Part shown: positions 40,474 through 49,234 of the stretch, piece by piece
Numbering within the stretch: the first letter of the stretch is position 1
How the letters are laid out: every line of letters starts with the position of its first letter
NCBI GenBank assembly: GCA_963728855.1
Contig: CAVSLN010000004.1
Location: 248,001 to 312,000, forward strand
Length of the DNA stretch: 64,000 nt
Source of the DNA: AC-43 sp963728855
GTDB lineage: Bacteria > Actinomycetota > Actinomycetes > Mycobacteriales > Micromonosporaceae
Direction of reading: 5' to 3'
Notes under the pieces: generated by a model
Told to the model about the DNA's origin: nothing
The model's input: only the letters and a program-made list of their open reading frames with translations
Databases searched by the model: none
Made by a program: the position numbers and the translations under genes

Positions 40474-40492
40474 CTACTCACCACATGAGTAG
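40474..40492. promoter_or_regulatory. CTACTC-n7-GAGTAG hairpin or operator
   Basis: Six-base inverted arms flank a 7-base loop between the response regulator and the AIM24 gene; another GAGTA follows at about 40514. It resembles the motifs at 34793-34833. It could be a weak terminator or a shared binding site. Confidence 0.35.
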
Positions 40493-40606
40493 AAACACAT
40501 CAGATGAGTACCGCGAGTTGGGTCACCCTGCGCCGGCGGCGTTCCCGGAAGGTTGCGGGGAACGCGTACCGTCGCGGGGAGCACCCCGTACCGGAAGGAT
40601 GTGACC

Positions 40607-41347
40607 ATGCGTAGCGCCCTGTTCGCCGCCGAGAACATGGAGAAGGAGTCGAACCAGCCGGGGATGCGGCTGCAGAACTCCAAGATGCTGAAGGTCGAGC
40701 TCAACGGCGAGATTATGGCCCGTACCGGTGCGATGGTGGCGTACCAGGGACAGGTGCAGTTCCAGGCGCTCGGCTCGGGCGGTCTCGGCAAGTGGATGAA
40801 GTCCAAGCTGACCGGCGAGGGCGTACCGCTGATGAAGATGACCGGGCGCGGTGACGTCTTCCTCGCCGACCGGGCGGCGGACATCCACCTCATCGACATC
40901 GAGCCCGGCGACGCGATCACCATCAACGGCGCCAACGTGCTCGCGTTCGACTCGAACGTGCAGTACGACATCAAGATGGTCCAGGGCCTCGGGATGTTCT
41001 CCGCCGCCGGCATGTTCAACTGCGTCTTCACCGGCCAGGGCCGGATCGCCATCACCACCAAGGGCACGCCCGTGGTGCTCAACGTGGACCAGCCGACCTA
41101 CGCCGACCCGCAGGCCGCGATCTGCTGGTCGGCGAGCCTGCAGACCGGCTACCACCGGGCCGACCAGCTGGGGCTGGGTACGCTGCTGGGCCGGCGTACC
41201 GGCGAGGCGTTCACGATGAGCTTCGCCGGCCAGGGCTTCGTGGTCGTACAGCCGTCGGAGGAGTTCGCCGGGGGCGCGGTGTCCGGCAGCGGCGCCGGCC
41301 AGCAGCAGCAGAGCCAGGGCCTGCTGGGCGGGCTGCTGGGCGGGTGA
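40607..41347 (+). CDS. AIM24 family protein (TIGR00266-like)
   Basis: A 246-residue soluble protein. Segments MLKVELNGEIMARTGAMVAYQGQVQFQALG, LMKMTGRGDVFLADRAADIHLIDIEPGDAITINGANVLAFDSNVQYDIKMVQGLG and SWSASLQTGYHR-like AICWSASLQTGYHRA define the AIM24 beta-helix fold, related to tryptophan RNA-binding attenuator-like folds. Bacterial function is unclear; members are often near membrane or tellurite-type stress genes. The C-terminal Gly/Gln-rich tail ends in a GLLGG duplication. GGAAGG 8 bases upstream fixes ATG 40607. Its stop (GTGA) overlaps the longest possible frame of the exchanger gene, so the two may be co-transcribed. Confidence 0.9.
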   Translation: MRSALFAAENMEKESNQPGMRLQNSKMLKVELNGEIMARTGAMVAYQGQVQFQALGSGGLGKWMKSKLTGEGVPLMKMTGRGDVFLADRAADIHLIDIEPGDAITINGANVLAFDSNVQYDIKMVQGLGMFSAAGMFNCVFTGQGRIAITTKGTPVVLNVDQPTYADPQAAICWSASLQTGYHRADQLGLGTLLGRRTGEAFTMSFAGQGFVVVQPSEEFAGGAVSGSGAGQQQQSQGLLGGLLGG

Positions 41348-41457
41348 CCCGGATTGCCAGGGGCGTCCGGTGGGAGTCCCCGGCAAGCAGTCCTCTCGCC
41401 GGTCTCGGGTTCCGCGCAGGTCTTCCGCGATGGCGCGGAGAGGGGGTACCGGGCGCC

Positions 41458-42471
41458 GTGTGGCACCTCCTCCTGCTGGTCCTGTGCGCGGCCGTGATCT
41501 ACCTGTCGTGCGAGTGGTTCGTGAACGCGGTGGAGTGGCTGGGGGTACGGCTGGACGTCGGGCCGCTCGCCGTGGGTACCGTGCTGGCCGCGTTCGGCAC
41601 CGCGCTGCCCGAGAGCGTGGTGACTCTCGTCGCGGTGTTCGGCACCGGATCGAGCAAGGACATCGGCGTCGGCGCGGCGATGGGCGGACCCTTGGTGCTC
41701 GCCACCGTCGCGTACGGCGTCACGGGCGCGGTGCTGTTGCTGCGGCGCCGGGTGACGGTCGACACCGACCGCGCGGCGCCTGCCGGTACGGCTGACCGGG
41801 GCCTCGGCGACGAGCGCAAGCTGGCCCGCGACCAGACCTGGTTCCTGGCCATCTTCGTGGTCAAGGTGGCGCTGGGGCTGGTTGCCTTCGCCCTCAAGCC
41901 GTGGCTGGGGCTGCTGTTCTTCGTCGCCTACGCCGCCTACTTCTGGCGGGAGATCCGCGGCGGCGGCGAGGGCGAGGGCGAGGACCTGGCGCCGCTGCTG
42001 CTGCAGCGCCGCCGTAGGCGCCCGGCCACCTGGGCCGTGGTTGTGCAGAGCGTGGCCACGCTGGCGGTCATCTTCGTGGCCTCGCAGGTGTTCGTGCGCC
42101 AGCTCGAGGCGGTCGGTCCGCTGTTGGGCATTCCCGCGGCGGTCACCGCGCTGCTGCTGTCCCCGGTCGCCACCGAGCTTCCCGAGACGATGAACGCCAT
42201 CATCTGGGTACGCCAGGGAAAGACACCACTCGCGCTCGCCAACATCTCCGGCGCGATGATGATCCAGGCGACCGTGCCCTCCGGGCTCGGGCTGCTGTTC
42301 ACCCCGTGGCGGTTCGACGCCGCCCTGCTGGTGTCCGGGCTGGCGACGATGGCGGCGATCGGGTACCTGCTGGTGCTCATGCGCACCGGCCGGCTCACCG
42401 CCCGTACCCTGACGCTGGCCGCGGCCTTCTACGTGGCGTTCGCGGTGTGCCTCGTACCCATCCTGAGCTGA
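41458..42471 (+). CDS. Sodium/calcium exchanger family (CaCA) membrane protein
   Basis: A protein of about 337 residues with 10-11 helices. The two inverted alpha-repeats are visible: VGTVLAAFGTALPESVVTLVAVFGTGSSKDIGVGAAMGGP and LLLSPVATELPETMNAIIWVRQGKTPLALANISGAMM, each with the conserved acidic residue (ALPES, ELPET) and Gly/Asn positions. A Gly/Glu-rich and Arg-rich cytoplasmic loop separates the halves. It would exchange Ca2+ or another cation for Na+ or H+. The frame opens at GTG 41344, but the first helix begins at GTG 41458, which has GGAGAGGGGG upstream; I prefer that start. Confidence 0.82.
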   Translation: MWHLLLLVLCAAVIYLSCEWFVNAVEWLGVRLDVGPLAVGTVLAAFGTALPESVVTLVAVFGTGSSKDIGVGAAMGGPLVLATVAYGVTGAVLLLRRRVTVDTDRAAPAGTADRGLGDERKLARDQTWFLAIFVVKVALGLVAFALKPWLGLLFFVAYAAYFWREIRGGGEGEGEDLAPLLLQRRRRRPATWAVVVQSVATLAVIFVASQVFVRQLEAVGPLLGIPAAVTALLLSPVATELPETMNAIIWVRQGKTPLALANISGAMMIQATVPSGLGLLFTPWRFDAALLVSGLATMAAIGYLLVLMRTGRLTARTLTLAAAFYVAFAVCLVPILS

Positions 42472-42588
42472 GCCGGGCCGCTACCCGGTCCACACCACCG
42501 CGCCGTTGTCCTCCCGCACCCCGCCGTACCTCGTTGCCGCCTTCCGTTGGCCGGAACCTCTCACCGTGGTGAACTTCAGTGCCGGCTG

Positions 42589-42945
42589 ATGCGTGGGTCC
42601 TGCGTCGACGTCAATTCCAGCCAGACCGGCAACGGCAACGCCGTTCAGGCATGGGGATGCGGGGACGGGAATCCCGCGCAGGCATGGACCGTCGACGGCC
42701 AGCGACTGTCGGCGTTGGGTAAGTGCATGTCCACCGCCAACAACGGTGACACCGGCGAGGGTACCGGGGTCGTGGTGTGGGACTGCGACAGCAGCCACGC
42801 CCAGCAGTGGCAGTTCGACCCTGCCCGCGGCACCATCACCAACGTCGCCGCGAACAAATGCCTGACCGCATCCGGTAAATGGTCGCCCCTGACCATCGCC
42901 ACCTGTACCGCAACCCCCAACCAACAATGGCATCTGCCAGGATGA
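42589..42945 (+). pseudogene. Orphan ricin-type (CBM13) lectin domain fragment
   Basis: A 118-residue beta-trefoil fragment. Repeats with the QxW pattern are visible: CVDVNSSQTGNGNAVQAWGC, NPAQAWTVDGQRLSALGKCMSTANN, VVVWDCDSSHAQQWQF and LTIATCTATPNQQWHL. The lectin module normally ends a secreted glycosidase. Here no signal peptide or catalytic domain is present, and the upstream 110 bases lack a joining frame, so it is probably the tail of a deleted hydrolase gene. ATG 42589 is simply the first available start. Its carbohydrate-binding residues look intact. Confidence 0.65.
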
Positions 42946-42993
42946 GGATGAGGTGAGCCCGACACCGCCACCGAAACAAGGGAAACGCGGTAG

Positions 42994-44523
42994 TCAGTCT
43001 TCGAGGCTCGCGTCTTCGAGGTCGAGCCGCCGTTGCAGCTGCCGCCGGGTGCTCTCGGCGATCTCCCCGTTCTCGTACATGCGGGTCAGCTCGGCCGACT
43101 CGACCCCGATCAGCTCCCGGCGCAGCTGCCGCAGCAGCGGACCGAGCGCCAGCTCGGCCTCGTCGTCGGGGTGCTCGGCGCGCGCCTGCAGCACATCGCG
43201 CGCCTGGGCGACCACGACCTCCGGGGCCGCCTGGAGGCTCTCGATCTCCTCCAGGTGGGCCAGCGCCGCGGCGGCCATCGCGTACCTGGCCCGCGCCTCC
43301 TCCGTACGGGCGTGCTCGGGCGGGAGCGCGATCCCCGAGCGGCGGACCAGCGGGCCGAGCGTGAACCCCTGCACGACCAGCGTGGCCACGATCACCGCCG
43401 TGGTCAGCAGCAGCACGAGGTCGCGCTGCGGGCGCGGGGTGGTGAGCGGGATCGACAGCGCGGCGGCGAGCGGCAGCACGCCGCGGGCGCCGGCCCACGA
43501 CACCACGGCGGGTATCCGCCAGGACGGCCGCCCGCCGCGCCGGCGCTGTAGGACCAGAGACAACGGAAAGACCCAGAGCGCGCGTACGGCCAGCAGCACC
43601 GCCGTCACCGCCGCCGCCGGCAGCACCCAGGACCACGCGGGCCCGCCGACGGTACGGACGAGCCCCGGTAGCTCCAGCCCGATCAGGCTGAACACGACGC
43701 TCTCCAGCAGGAAGGTCACCGTGTCGTAGACCGCGTGCAGCTGGAGCCGGATCTGGGCGTTCGTCAGCCGGGTCGCCTGTCCCGCCAGGATCACGCTGGC
43801 GACCACGACCGCGGTCACCCCGGATACGCGTACGGTCTCCGCGACGATGAACGCCGCGTACGGAGTGACGAGCGCGGTCACCGTCTCCACCACGGGGTCC
43901 TCGGTGCGCCGCCGCACCATCGCCACGGCACCGGCGACCACCACGCCGAGAGCCGCCCCGCCCCCGGCCGCCACGAGGAAGTCCAGCCCGGCCCGTCCCC
44001 ACGGAACCGCGCCACCGGCCACCGCGAGCCCGGCCGCGACGCGGAAGAGCACCAGGCTCGTCGCGTCGTTGAAGAGGCTCTCCGCCTGGATCAGCGCGTG
44101 CAGCCGGGCAGGCAGCGCGAGCCGCCGGCCCAGCGCGGTGACCGCGACCGGGTCGGTACTGGCGAGCACCGTACCGAGCACGAAGGCCATCGACGTCGAC
44201 AGCGGGGTGAGCGCGACCGCCACCGCCCCGACCGCGGCCGCCGAGGCGACCACCAACCCCAGCGCCAACACCGTCACCGGGCGCCACACCGGTCGCAGCT
44301 CCCGCCACGGCAGGTCCTGCCCGGCCGCGTACAGCAGCGGCGGCAGGACGACCAGCGAGACGACGTTGGGGTCGAGGCTCACCGCCGGGACGCCGGGTAC
44401 CAGCGCGACGAGCAGGCCGGCGACCACCAGCAGCGAAGGCGCCGGGACGCGCAGCCAGTTGGCCGAGGCGGCGACGGCCGTTGCCAGTACGACCAGCAGG
44501 AGTACGATCTCGACGCTGCGCAC
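42994..44523 (-). CDS. Na+/H+ antiporter (CPA1/NhaP-like)
   Basis: A 509-residue membrane protein read leftward, with about 12 helices. Family segments are SLVVLPPLLYAAG, FVLGTVLASTDPVAVTAL, the ion-site motif AESLFNDATSLVLF, and SWAGARGVLPLAAALSIP. The C-terminal 110 residues are a charged helical cytoplasmic domain (AALAHLEEIESL, ELIGVESAELTRMYENGEI, RRQLQRRLDLED), probably regulatory. GTG 44523 starts the protein. It exchanges Na+ (or K+) for H+ to control pH and salt. It is convergent with the lectin fragment; the gene upstream is a hydrolase in the same direction. Confidence 0.92.
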   Translation of the reverse strand: MRSVEIVLLLVVLATAVAASANWLRVPAPSLLVVAGLLVALVPGVPAVSLDPNVVSLVVLPPLLYAAGQDLPWRELRPVWRPVTVLALGLVVASAAAVGAVAVALTPLSTSMAFVLGTVLASTDPVAVTALGRRLALPARLHALIQAESLFNDATSLVLFRVAAGLAVAGGAVPWGRAGLDFLVAAGGGAALGVVVAGAVAMVRRRTEDPVVETVTALVTPYAAFIVAETVRVSGVTAVVVASVILAGQATRLTNAQIRLQLHAVYDTVTFLLESVVFSLIGLELPGLVRTVGGPAWSWVLPAAAVTAVLLAVRALWVFPLSLVLQRRRGGRPSWRIPAVVSWAGARGVLPLAAALSIPLTTPRPQRDLVLLLTTAVIVATLVVQGFTLGPLVRRSGIALPPEHARTEEARARYAMAAAALAHLEEIESLQAAPEVVVAQARDVLQARAEHPDDEAELALGPLLRQLRRELIGVESAELTRMYENGEIAESTRRQLQRRLDLEDASLED

Positions 44524-44605
44524 CCGGTCTCCTTACCCGCACACGAACGTGCATGCCGACCAGGCTTCCCGGCGCGCCACCGCCACCCTATCCGTCCGCG
44601 GGCGG

Positions 44606-45220
44606 CTACCGCAGCGGTACGGACCGGCTGGCCAACCGGACGGTCGGGTCCTCGCACCACGCCAGTACGGACGGCCACGCGCCGTAGCCGGCCGGCATGT
44701 CGAGGTGGCCCCCGCCCGGTACGACGTCGACGTCGGTGACTTCCGGGTACTCCCGCTGCGCCCCCCGCACGCAGTACGGGTCGTCGTCCCCGCAGACCAG
44801 CCGGACCGGGGTACGGGACGACGCGGCCAGCCGTTCGCCGTACCCGGACGGCGGCTGGAGCCCCGCGAGCGCCGGCTCGTCGCGCAGGAAGTCCGGGCTC
44901 GGTGGTGCGACGAGCAGCACCCGGTCGACGGGCAGTCCGGCGGAGCCCCGGTACGCGAGGTTCAACCAGGCGATGCAGCCGAGACTGTGGCACACCACCA
45001 CCTGTTTCTCCTTGCGCAGCAAGCCTTCCAGCGCGTGGAGCCAGTCGTCGAGCACCGGGCGGTCGGGCTCGGGCAGCTGTGGGTAGTCCACCGCGTACCC
45101 GCGCGCCGCCAACTCGGTCGCCAGCCACCGGTGCCAGTGCCCCTCGGGGCGCCGGTTCTGCCAGCCGTGGACGATCAGGAAGCCGCGCCGGTGCGGTACG
45201 GGTTCGACGTTCCTCGTCAT
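44606..45220 (-). CDS. RBBP9/YdeN family serine hydrolase
   Basis: A 204-residue alpha/beta hydrolase of the compact RBBP9/YdeN family. The oxyanion region is FLIVHGWQNRRPEGHWHRWL, the nucleophile elbow is VVCHSLGCIAW (Ser in CHSLG), the Asp region is PVRLVCGDDDPYC and the His is in VVPGGGHLD. Substrates of this family are mostly unknown; several act on small esters or cell-wall-related compounds. ATG 45220 has GGGAG about 9 bases upstream. It is divergent from the protease gene and 82 bases upstream of the antiporter in the same direction. Confidence 0.9.
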   Translation of the reverse strand: MTRNVEPVPHRRGFLIVHGWQNRRPEGHWHRWLATELAARGYAVDYPQLPEPDRPVLDDWLHALEGLLRKEKQVVVCHSLGCIAWLNLAYRGSAGLPVDRVLLVAPPSPDFLRDEPALAGLQPPSGYGERLAASSRTPVRLVCGDDDPYCVRGAQREYPEVTDVDVVPGGGHLDMPAGYGAWPSVLAWCEDPTVRLASRSVPLR

Positions 45221-45329
45221 GGCTCGGCTCTCCCTCCCGCGGCGCTCGTTACTGATAGCCCGCCAGCGGACCCGTCGGTACGATGGCTCCTCGCCGAGCC
45301 GGGAGGCCCGGACACGGGGGGGAAGCTTC

Positions 45330-46567
45330 ATGAGAAAGTACCGCAGCGCCATCCTCGCGCTGGTCATGGTCGGCGTGGTCGGGGGTACCGCAAGCCCGGC
45401 CGCCGCCGCGGACAAGGTCCGTAATGGTCAATGGCACCTGGCCGCGCTGAACATCGCCGAGGCGCACCGGCTCAGCCCAGGTCTGGGCGATGGCATCACG
45501 ATCGGGATCATCGATACCGGCGTCGACGGTTCCCATCCGGACCTGGCCGGAAACGTCCTTCCCGGACTCGACTTCTTCGGCCAGGGCACGAAGGCATGGA
45601 CTGACGAGGATGGTCACGGTACCGGCATGGCCGGGCTGGCCGTGGCGCACGGACACGGCACGGACGAGGGAGCGCTGGGCATCGCGCCGAGGGCGAAGGT
45701 GATCCCGGTCCGCATCGGCGCCAAGAGCGATCTCACGGAGCAGATCACCGGCACGGAGCAGGGCATCAAGCCCGAGGACTTCGCGAGGGGGATCACCTGG
45801 CTGGTGGACCAGGGCGTACGGATCATCTCCATCTCCTACCAGATCCCCAGCGGTGACACCGTGCAGGCCGCGATCAAGGCGGCCAAGGCCCGCGGGCTGC
45901 TCGTCATCATCAGCGCCGGCAACAAGTCCAAGCAGCAGTGGACCGACAACGGCACGATGAACGCCCAGATCACCGCGGGGGCCAGTGACCGCAACGGCCA
46001 CCTCGACCCGATCACCGTGGACCCCGGCCCGTTCACCCGATCACCCTTCTCGCACCAGGCCGGGACATCGTGTCCACCAACCGGGCGGGCCGGTACCGGA
46101 TCGGTACCGGCACCTCCGACTCGGCGCCGATCACGGCCGGTACGGCGGCGCTGATCTGGTCGAAGTACCCCACGCTGACCACCGACGAGGTGGTCTGGCG
46201 GATACTGTCCACCGCCCACGATGTCGGAAAGCCTGGCGTCGACCGCGAAACCGGCTGGGGTGTCATCGATCCGGTCGCGGCGCTCGCCCCGAACGTCAAG
46301 GCGTCCCCAGGGTCACCGGCGTCCGCGGTGCCGGGTGCCGCCGCCACGTGCGCGGACCCGCGGTACATTCCGCCGGCGTGCTCGAAGGTGTCAGCCCCGC
46401 CCAACTCCGCCGCGGCCGACGGTCCGGCGGGCAGGCCGGCCGTACTGATCGCGCTCGCCGCCTCCCTGGCAGCGCTGGTCCTCGCCGCCGGGGTGGGTGC
46501 TGCCTGGTGGCGCCGCCGCCGGCGCCATGAGGCGGTGCCCGCTGCGGCGCCGGTGGACGAAGGGTAA
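45330..46567 (+). pseudogene. Mycosin-like S8 (subtilisin) protease, interrupted by one frameshift
   Basis: It opens with a signal peptide (SAILALVMVGVVGGTASPAAAA). The catalytic triad is recognisable: Asp in GIIDTGVDGSHPDL, His in DEDGHGTGMAGL and Ser in GTSDSAPITAGTAALIW. It ends with a transmembrane helix (AVLIALAASLAALVLAAGVGAAWW) and an Arg-rich stop-transfer, the layout of type VII-associated mycosins. The frame shifts near 46036-46046 (loss of about one base in ACCCGATCACCC), upstream of the Ser region; joining frames gives ITLLAPGRDIVSTNRAG. GGGGAAG precedes ATG 45330. No ESX genes are nearby, so its partner is elsewhere or it acts alone. Confidence 0.82.
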
Positions 46568-46573
46568 GGGGCG

Positions 46574-46603
46574 GGGCGGGCGCGGCGTATGCCGCGCCCG
46601 CCC
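46574..46603. terminator. Bidirectional terminator between convergent protease and pectinase genes
   Basis: A 13-bp perfect GC-rich stem (46574-46586 with 46591-46603) encloses the loop GTAT. It stands 7 bases past the protease stop and 8 bases past the GH28 stop, so it can serve both strands. Confidence 0.8.
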
Positions 46604-46610
46604 GCGAGGT

Positions 46611-48866
46611 TCACTGGACGACGATCGTGAACATGCTGCTGCCGTTGGCGGTGTCGCCGTTCGGCCCGATCGAGACCTGCCCGGCCGGGAAGGTCTTCTG
46701 AAACACCTCGAAGTTGTGCGGCTCGCTGTTCGTCAGGTGGGTGTTGGTGTCCACCCAGGACGGGTCCATCCAGGAGGGCCGGCCCCGCCGGCTGTCCACC
46801 GCGACCGACACGGTCACCTGCTTGTTGACGGTGAACCGGACGATCGGGTTGACGGTCGAGGTCTTCGAGTCGTTCGCGGTACGGATCCATTGCGCGCCAC
46901 CGAGCCCGGACGGTACGGCGGTGAGCGTGAAGGTCCGGTCACCGTACTGGTTGACGCCGGTACGGAGGTTGGACTGCACCGACCAGTCGGCCGCGTTGCT
47001 CGTGTCCGACACCGTGAGACCGGTGATGGTGAGCGTGGTGTTGGTACCGACCGTGAGGCTGGTCAGGGCCGTGTGCGTCCGGCCCGATGCCCTACCGGAG
47101 ACGGTGATCGGGGACGTACCGTCCGGCGTGGCCGCCGTCGTGGTGACCGTCATCGTGGTGCTGCTGCCCGCCGGTACCGGGTTGCGCCCGAACGTCGCCG
47201 TAGCGCCCGCCGGCAGGCCGGACGCGCTGAGCGTGACGTCGCCCGGGGTGCCGGAGGTGACCGACGTGCTGACGTTGTAGGTCGCCGTACCGCCGCCGGA
47301 CGGCACCGTATGGCTGGCTGGTGAGACGCTCAGGCCGAAGTCGTCGCTCGCGACGCAGCTCTGCGTCGAGCCGGTCTGGCTGACCCGCAGCGCACCGCCA
47401 CCGGTGTTGGTGCCACTCGTGACGCAGTACCCGTTGATGGACTGGAACCGCAGGTCGTACGGGGCTCCGCTGCCGGCCTGCGCGATGAAGCGGTTGAAGG
47501 TGACGTTGCTGCCCGCGTCCGCGATGACCGCCGGCCGGTTGTCGTTGCCGCGGAACCGGACCGAGCTGTCGGTGAACTGGATCCCGTTGACGTTGTGCAG
47601 GTACCACCCGTACGCCGGCCGGGTCCCGATGCTCTTCGGGTTGTAGTCGGTGGCGTTGTTGCTCGGCACGCCGGTGCCGATGTTGGCGCTGCCGCCCGGT
47701 ACGGTCAGGTTGACGTTGGTGAAGGTGATGTTCGTCGGCTGGTGGCCGCTGTCGGCGCCCCACAGCGTCGGGCTGAACGGGCCCTTGCCCGAGCCGGTGA
47801 CGTTGTCATACGTGATGTTGCTAATATGGCCGATCCCGGGGCTGTCCCCGCACCGCCGCCGGGTACCGATCTTCTGCATGATCGGGGAGGCCACGTTGGT
47901 CATCGTGATGTTCCGGTAGTGCACGTCGGAGATGTTCGCGCCGTCCATCGACACCATGCCGAGACCGGACTTGCTGGCGCCGGTGATGGTGATCGTGTCG
48001 AAGACGTAGTCGGTGAAGTCACTGCAGGTCTCCGAGCCGAACATCAGCGCGTTGCAGCAGCCGGCCGAGAGGTGCGCGTTGGTCACCCGTACGTGGCCCT
48101 GCGGGAACCGCTGGCCCAGCGCCCAGTCGCTCTTGAACACCAGCGCGTCGTCGTTGGCGGCGTCATTGATGTTCGTGATGGTGACGTGCTGGGTGTTGAT
48201 GATGTTCCAGCCGTCCCGGTCGCTGGCCGTGTCCACGACCAGATGGTCGGAGTGCACGCCGTCGCAGCCGTTGATGAGGGCCGCGAAGTGGCCGCCCCGG
48301 CGCAGCCGGACCCCGCTCAGCTCCAGGTTCTTGCACCGCGTCAGCGAGATGATCTTGTCGGCCTGGCCGGTGCCGGGGTTGCCGGTGATGAGGTGCCCGC
48401 CGCCGTCGATCGTGCCGGAGCCGGTGAAGCCGATGTTGGACAGGTTGTTGCCCCAGATCATCGCGTTGTGGAAGTGGCTGTGCCCGTAGTCCTGGTACTG
48501 CGAGTTGGGGTTGGACTCGGCGTGGTCGTACCCGGTCCCGGAGGCGCCCATGATGGTCGAGCCGGAGTCGAGCTGCAGGGTGACGTTGCTGAGCATGTGG
48601 ATGGTGTTGGCGGACCGGTAGGTGCCCGAGGGGAACACGACCGTACCGCCGCCGGCCCCGCTCGCGGCCAGGATCGCCCAGTTGATGGCCGCGGTGTCGT
48701 TGGTGGAACCGCTCCCGGTCGCGCCGTAGTCGCGGACGTTGAACGTACCGGCCGCCGAGGCCGGGCTCGCCAGGGCGGCCCACGCGGCCGCCAGGCCCGC
48801 GGTCGCCACCACGGCGACCCACGTCCGGCGCGACCTGGCCACCTCTCTCAAGGTCTTGCCAAACAA
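46611..48866 (-). CDS. Secreted glycoside hydrolase family 28 (polygalacturonase-like) with C-terminal Ig-like modules
   Basis: A 751-residue exported enzyme. A signal peptide (RRTWVAVVATAGLAAAWAALASPASAA) precedes a right-handed beta-helix with the pectate-lyase-superfamily entry FNVRDYGATGSGSTNDTAAINWAI. The central catalytic stretch includes NDDALVFKSD, matching the paired Asp of GH28, followed by MFGSETCSDF in place of the usual GHG. The C-terminus holds an Ig-like domain and a proline/threonine-rich module with GDRTFTLTAV. It probably cleaves pectin-type or other galacturonan-like polymers. TTG 48866 has GGGAG 7 bases upstream; the longer frame to 49058 lacks support. A strong promoter with palindromes lies upstream. 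Confidence 0.85.
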   Translation of the reverse strand: MFGKTLREVARSRRTWVAVVATAGLAAAWAALASPASAAGTFNVRDYGATGSGSTNDTAAINWAILAASGAGGGTVVFPSGTYRSANTIHMLSNVTLQLDSGSTIMGASGTGYDHAESNPNSQYQDYGHSHFHNAMIWGNNLSNIGFTGSGTIDGGGHLITGNPGTGQADKIISLTRCKNLELSGVRLRRGGHFAALINGCDGVHSDHLVVDTASDRDGWNIINTQHVTITNINDAANDDALVFKSDWALGQRFPQGHVRVTNAHLSAGCCNALMFGSETCSDFTDYVFDTITITGASKSGLGMVSMDGANISDVHYRNITMTNVASPIMQKIGTRRRCGDSPGIGHISNITYDNVTGSGKGPFSPTLWGADSGHQPTNITFTNVNLTVPGGSANIGTGVPSNNATDYNPKSIGTRPAYGWYLHNVNGIQFTDSSVRFRGNDNRPAVIADAGSNVTFNRFIAQAGSGAPYDLRFQSINGYCVTSGTNTGGGALRVSQTGSTQSCVASDDFGLSVSPASHTVPSGGGTATYNVSTSVTSGTPGDVTLSASGLPAGATATFGRNPVPAGSSTTMTVTTTAATPDGTSPITVSGRASGRTHTALTSLTVGTNTTLTITGLTVSDTSNAADWSVQSNLRTGVNQYGDRTFTLTAVPSGLGGAQWIRTANDSKTSTVNPIVRFTVNKQVTVSVAVDSRRGRPSWMDPSWVDTNTHLTNSEPHNFEVFQKTFPAGQVSIGPNGDTANGSSMFTIVVQ

Positions 48867-49075
48867 TGCAGTACTCCCTTCGGTGCGGGGGGCGCCCGCT
48901 GGCGCGGCGCGGACCCGGCGCGGGGGTGAGGCGGAGCTGGGTGCGGGAAGCCGGGGGCGGCCGGCCGAGAAGCCAGATGCGACAGGGGCACGGCCGGCGG
49001 GGCCCGCGTCTCGCGCGCCGTGGGGCCGGTCCGCCACCGCATCGTCACCTCCCGCCACCGGTGCGTGTGGTCAGT

Positions 49076-49085
49076 GTTTGCAAAC
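49076..49085. promoter_or_regulatory. 10-bp palindrome GTTTGCAAAC downstream of the GH28 promoter
   Basis: It is perfectly self-complementary and is followed by TTTGCA again 2 bases later. It would lie about 15-25 bases past the transcription start of the GH28 gene, a repressor position. Binding factor unknown. Confidence 0.45.
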
Positions 49086-49107
49086 CTTTGCAGTGGCGGG
49101 TGCGCTC

Positions 49108-49137
49108 AGGTTACGGGCGTTCGATCGAATGAGTCAA
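49108..49137 (-). promoter_or_regulatory. Sigma70-like promoter of the GH28 gene with spacer palindrome
   Basis: Read leftward: TTGACT (49137-49132), an 18-base spacer, TAACCT (49113-49108). The spacer contains the 10-bp perfect palindrome TTCGATCGAA (49120-49129). The 5' region 48867-49107 holds no gene. Confidence 0.55.
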
Positions 49138-49234
49138 GCGCGTTGCAGGAACAATCTTCGATATCTGACCCTTACGCAGCAAACGTTTCCGCGGGACGAG
49201 ACGCGCGGCCGTCCCGGGCCGGTACGGCGGCGCC

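Noticed and set aside
46611..49058. Longer start for the GH28 enzyme
   Set aside because: The extension lacks a signal-peptide context, while TTG 48866 has a ribosome site and directly precedes the signal peptide; the extension also runs into the promoter side.
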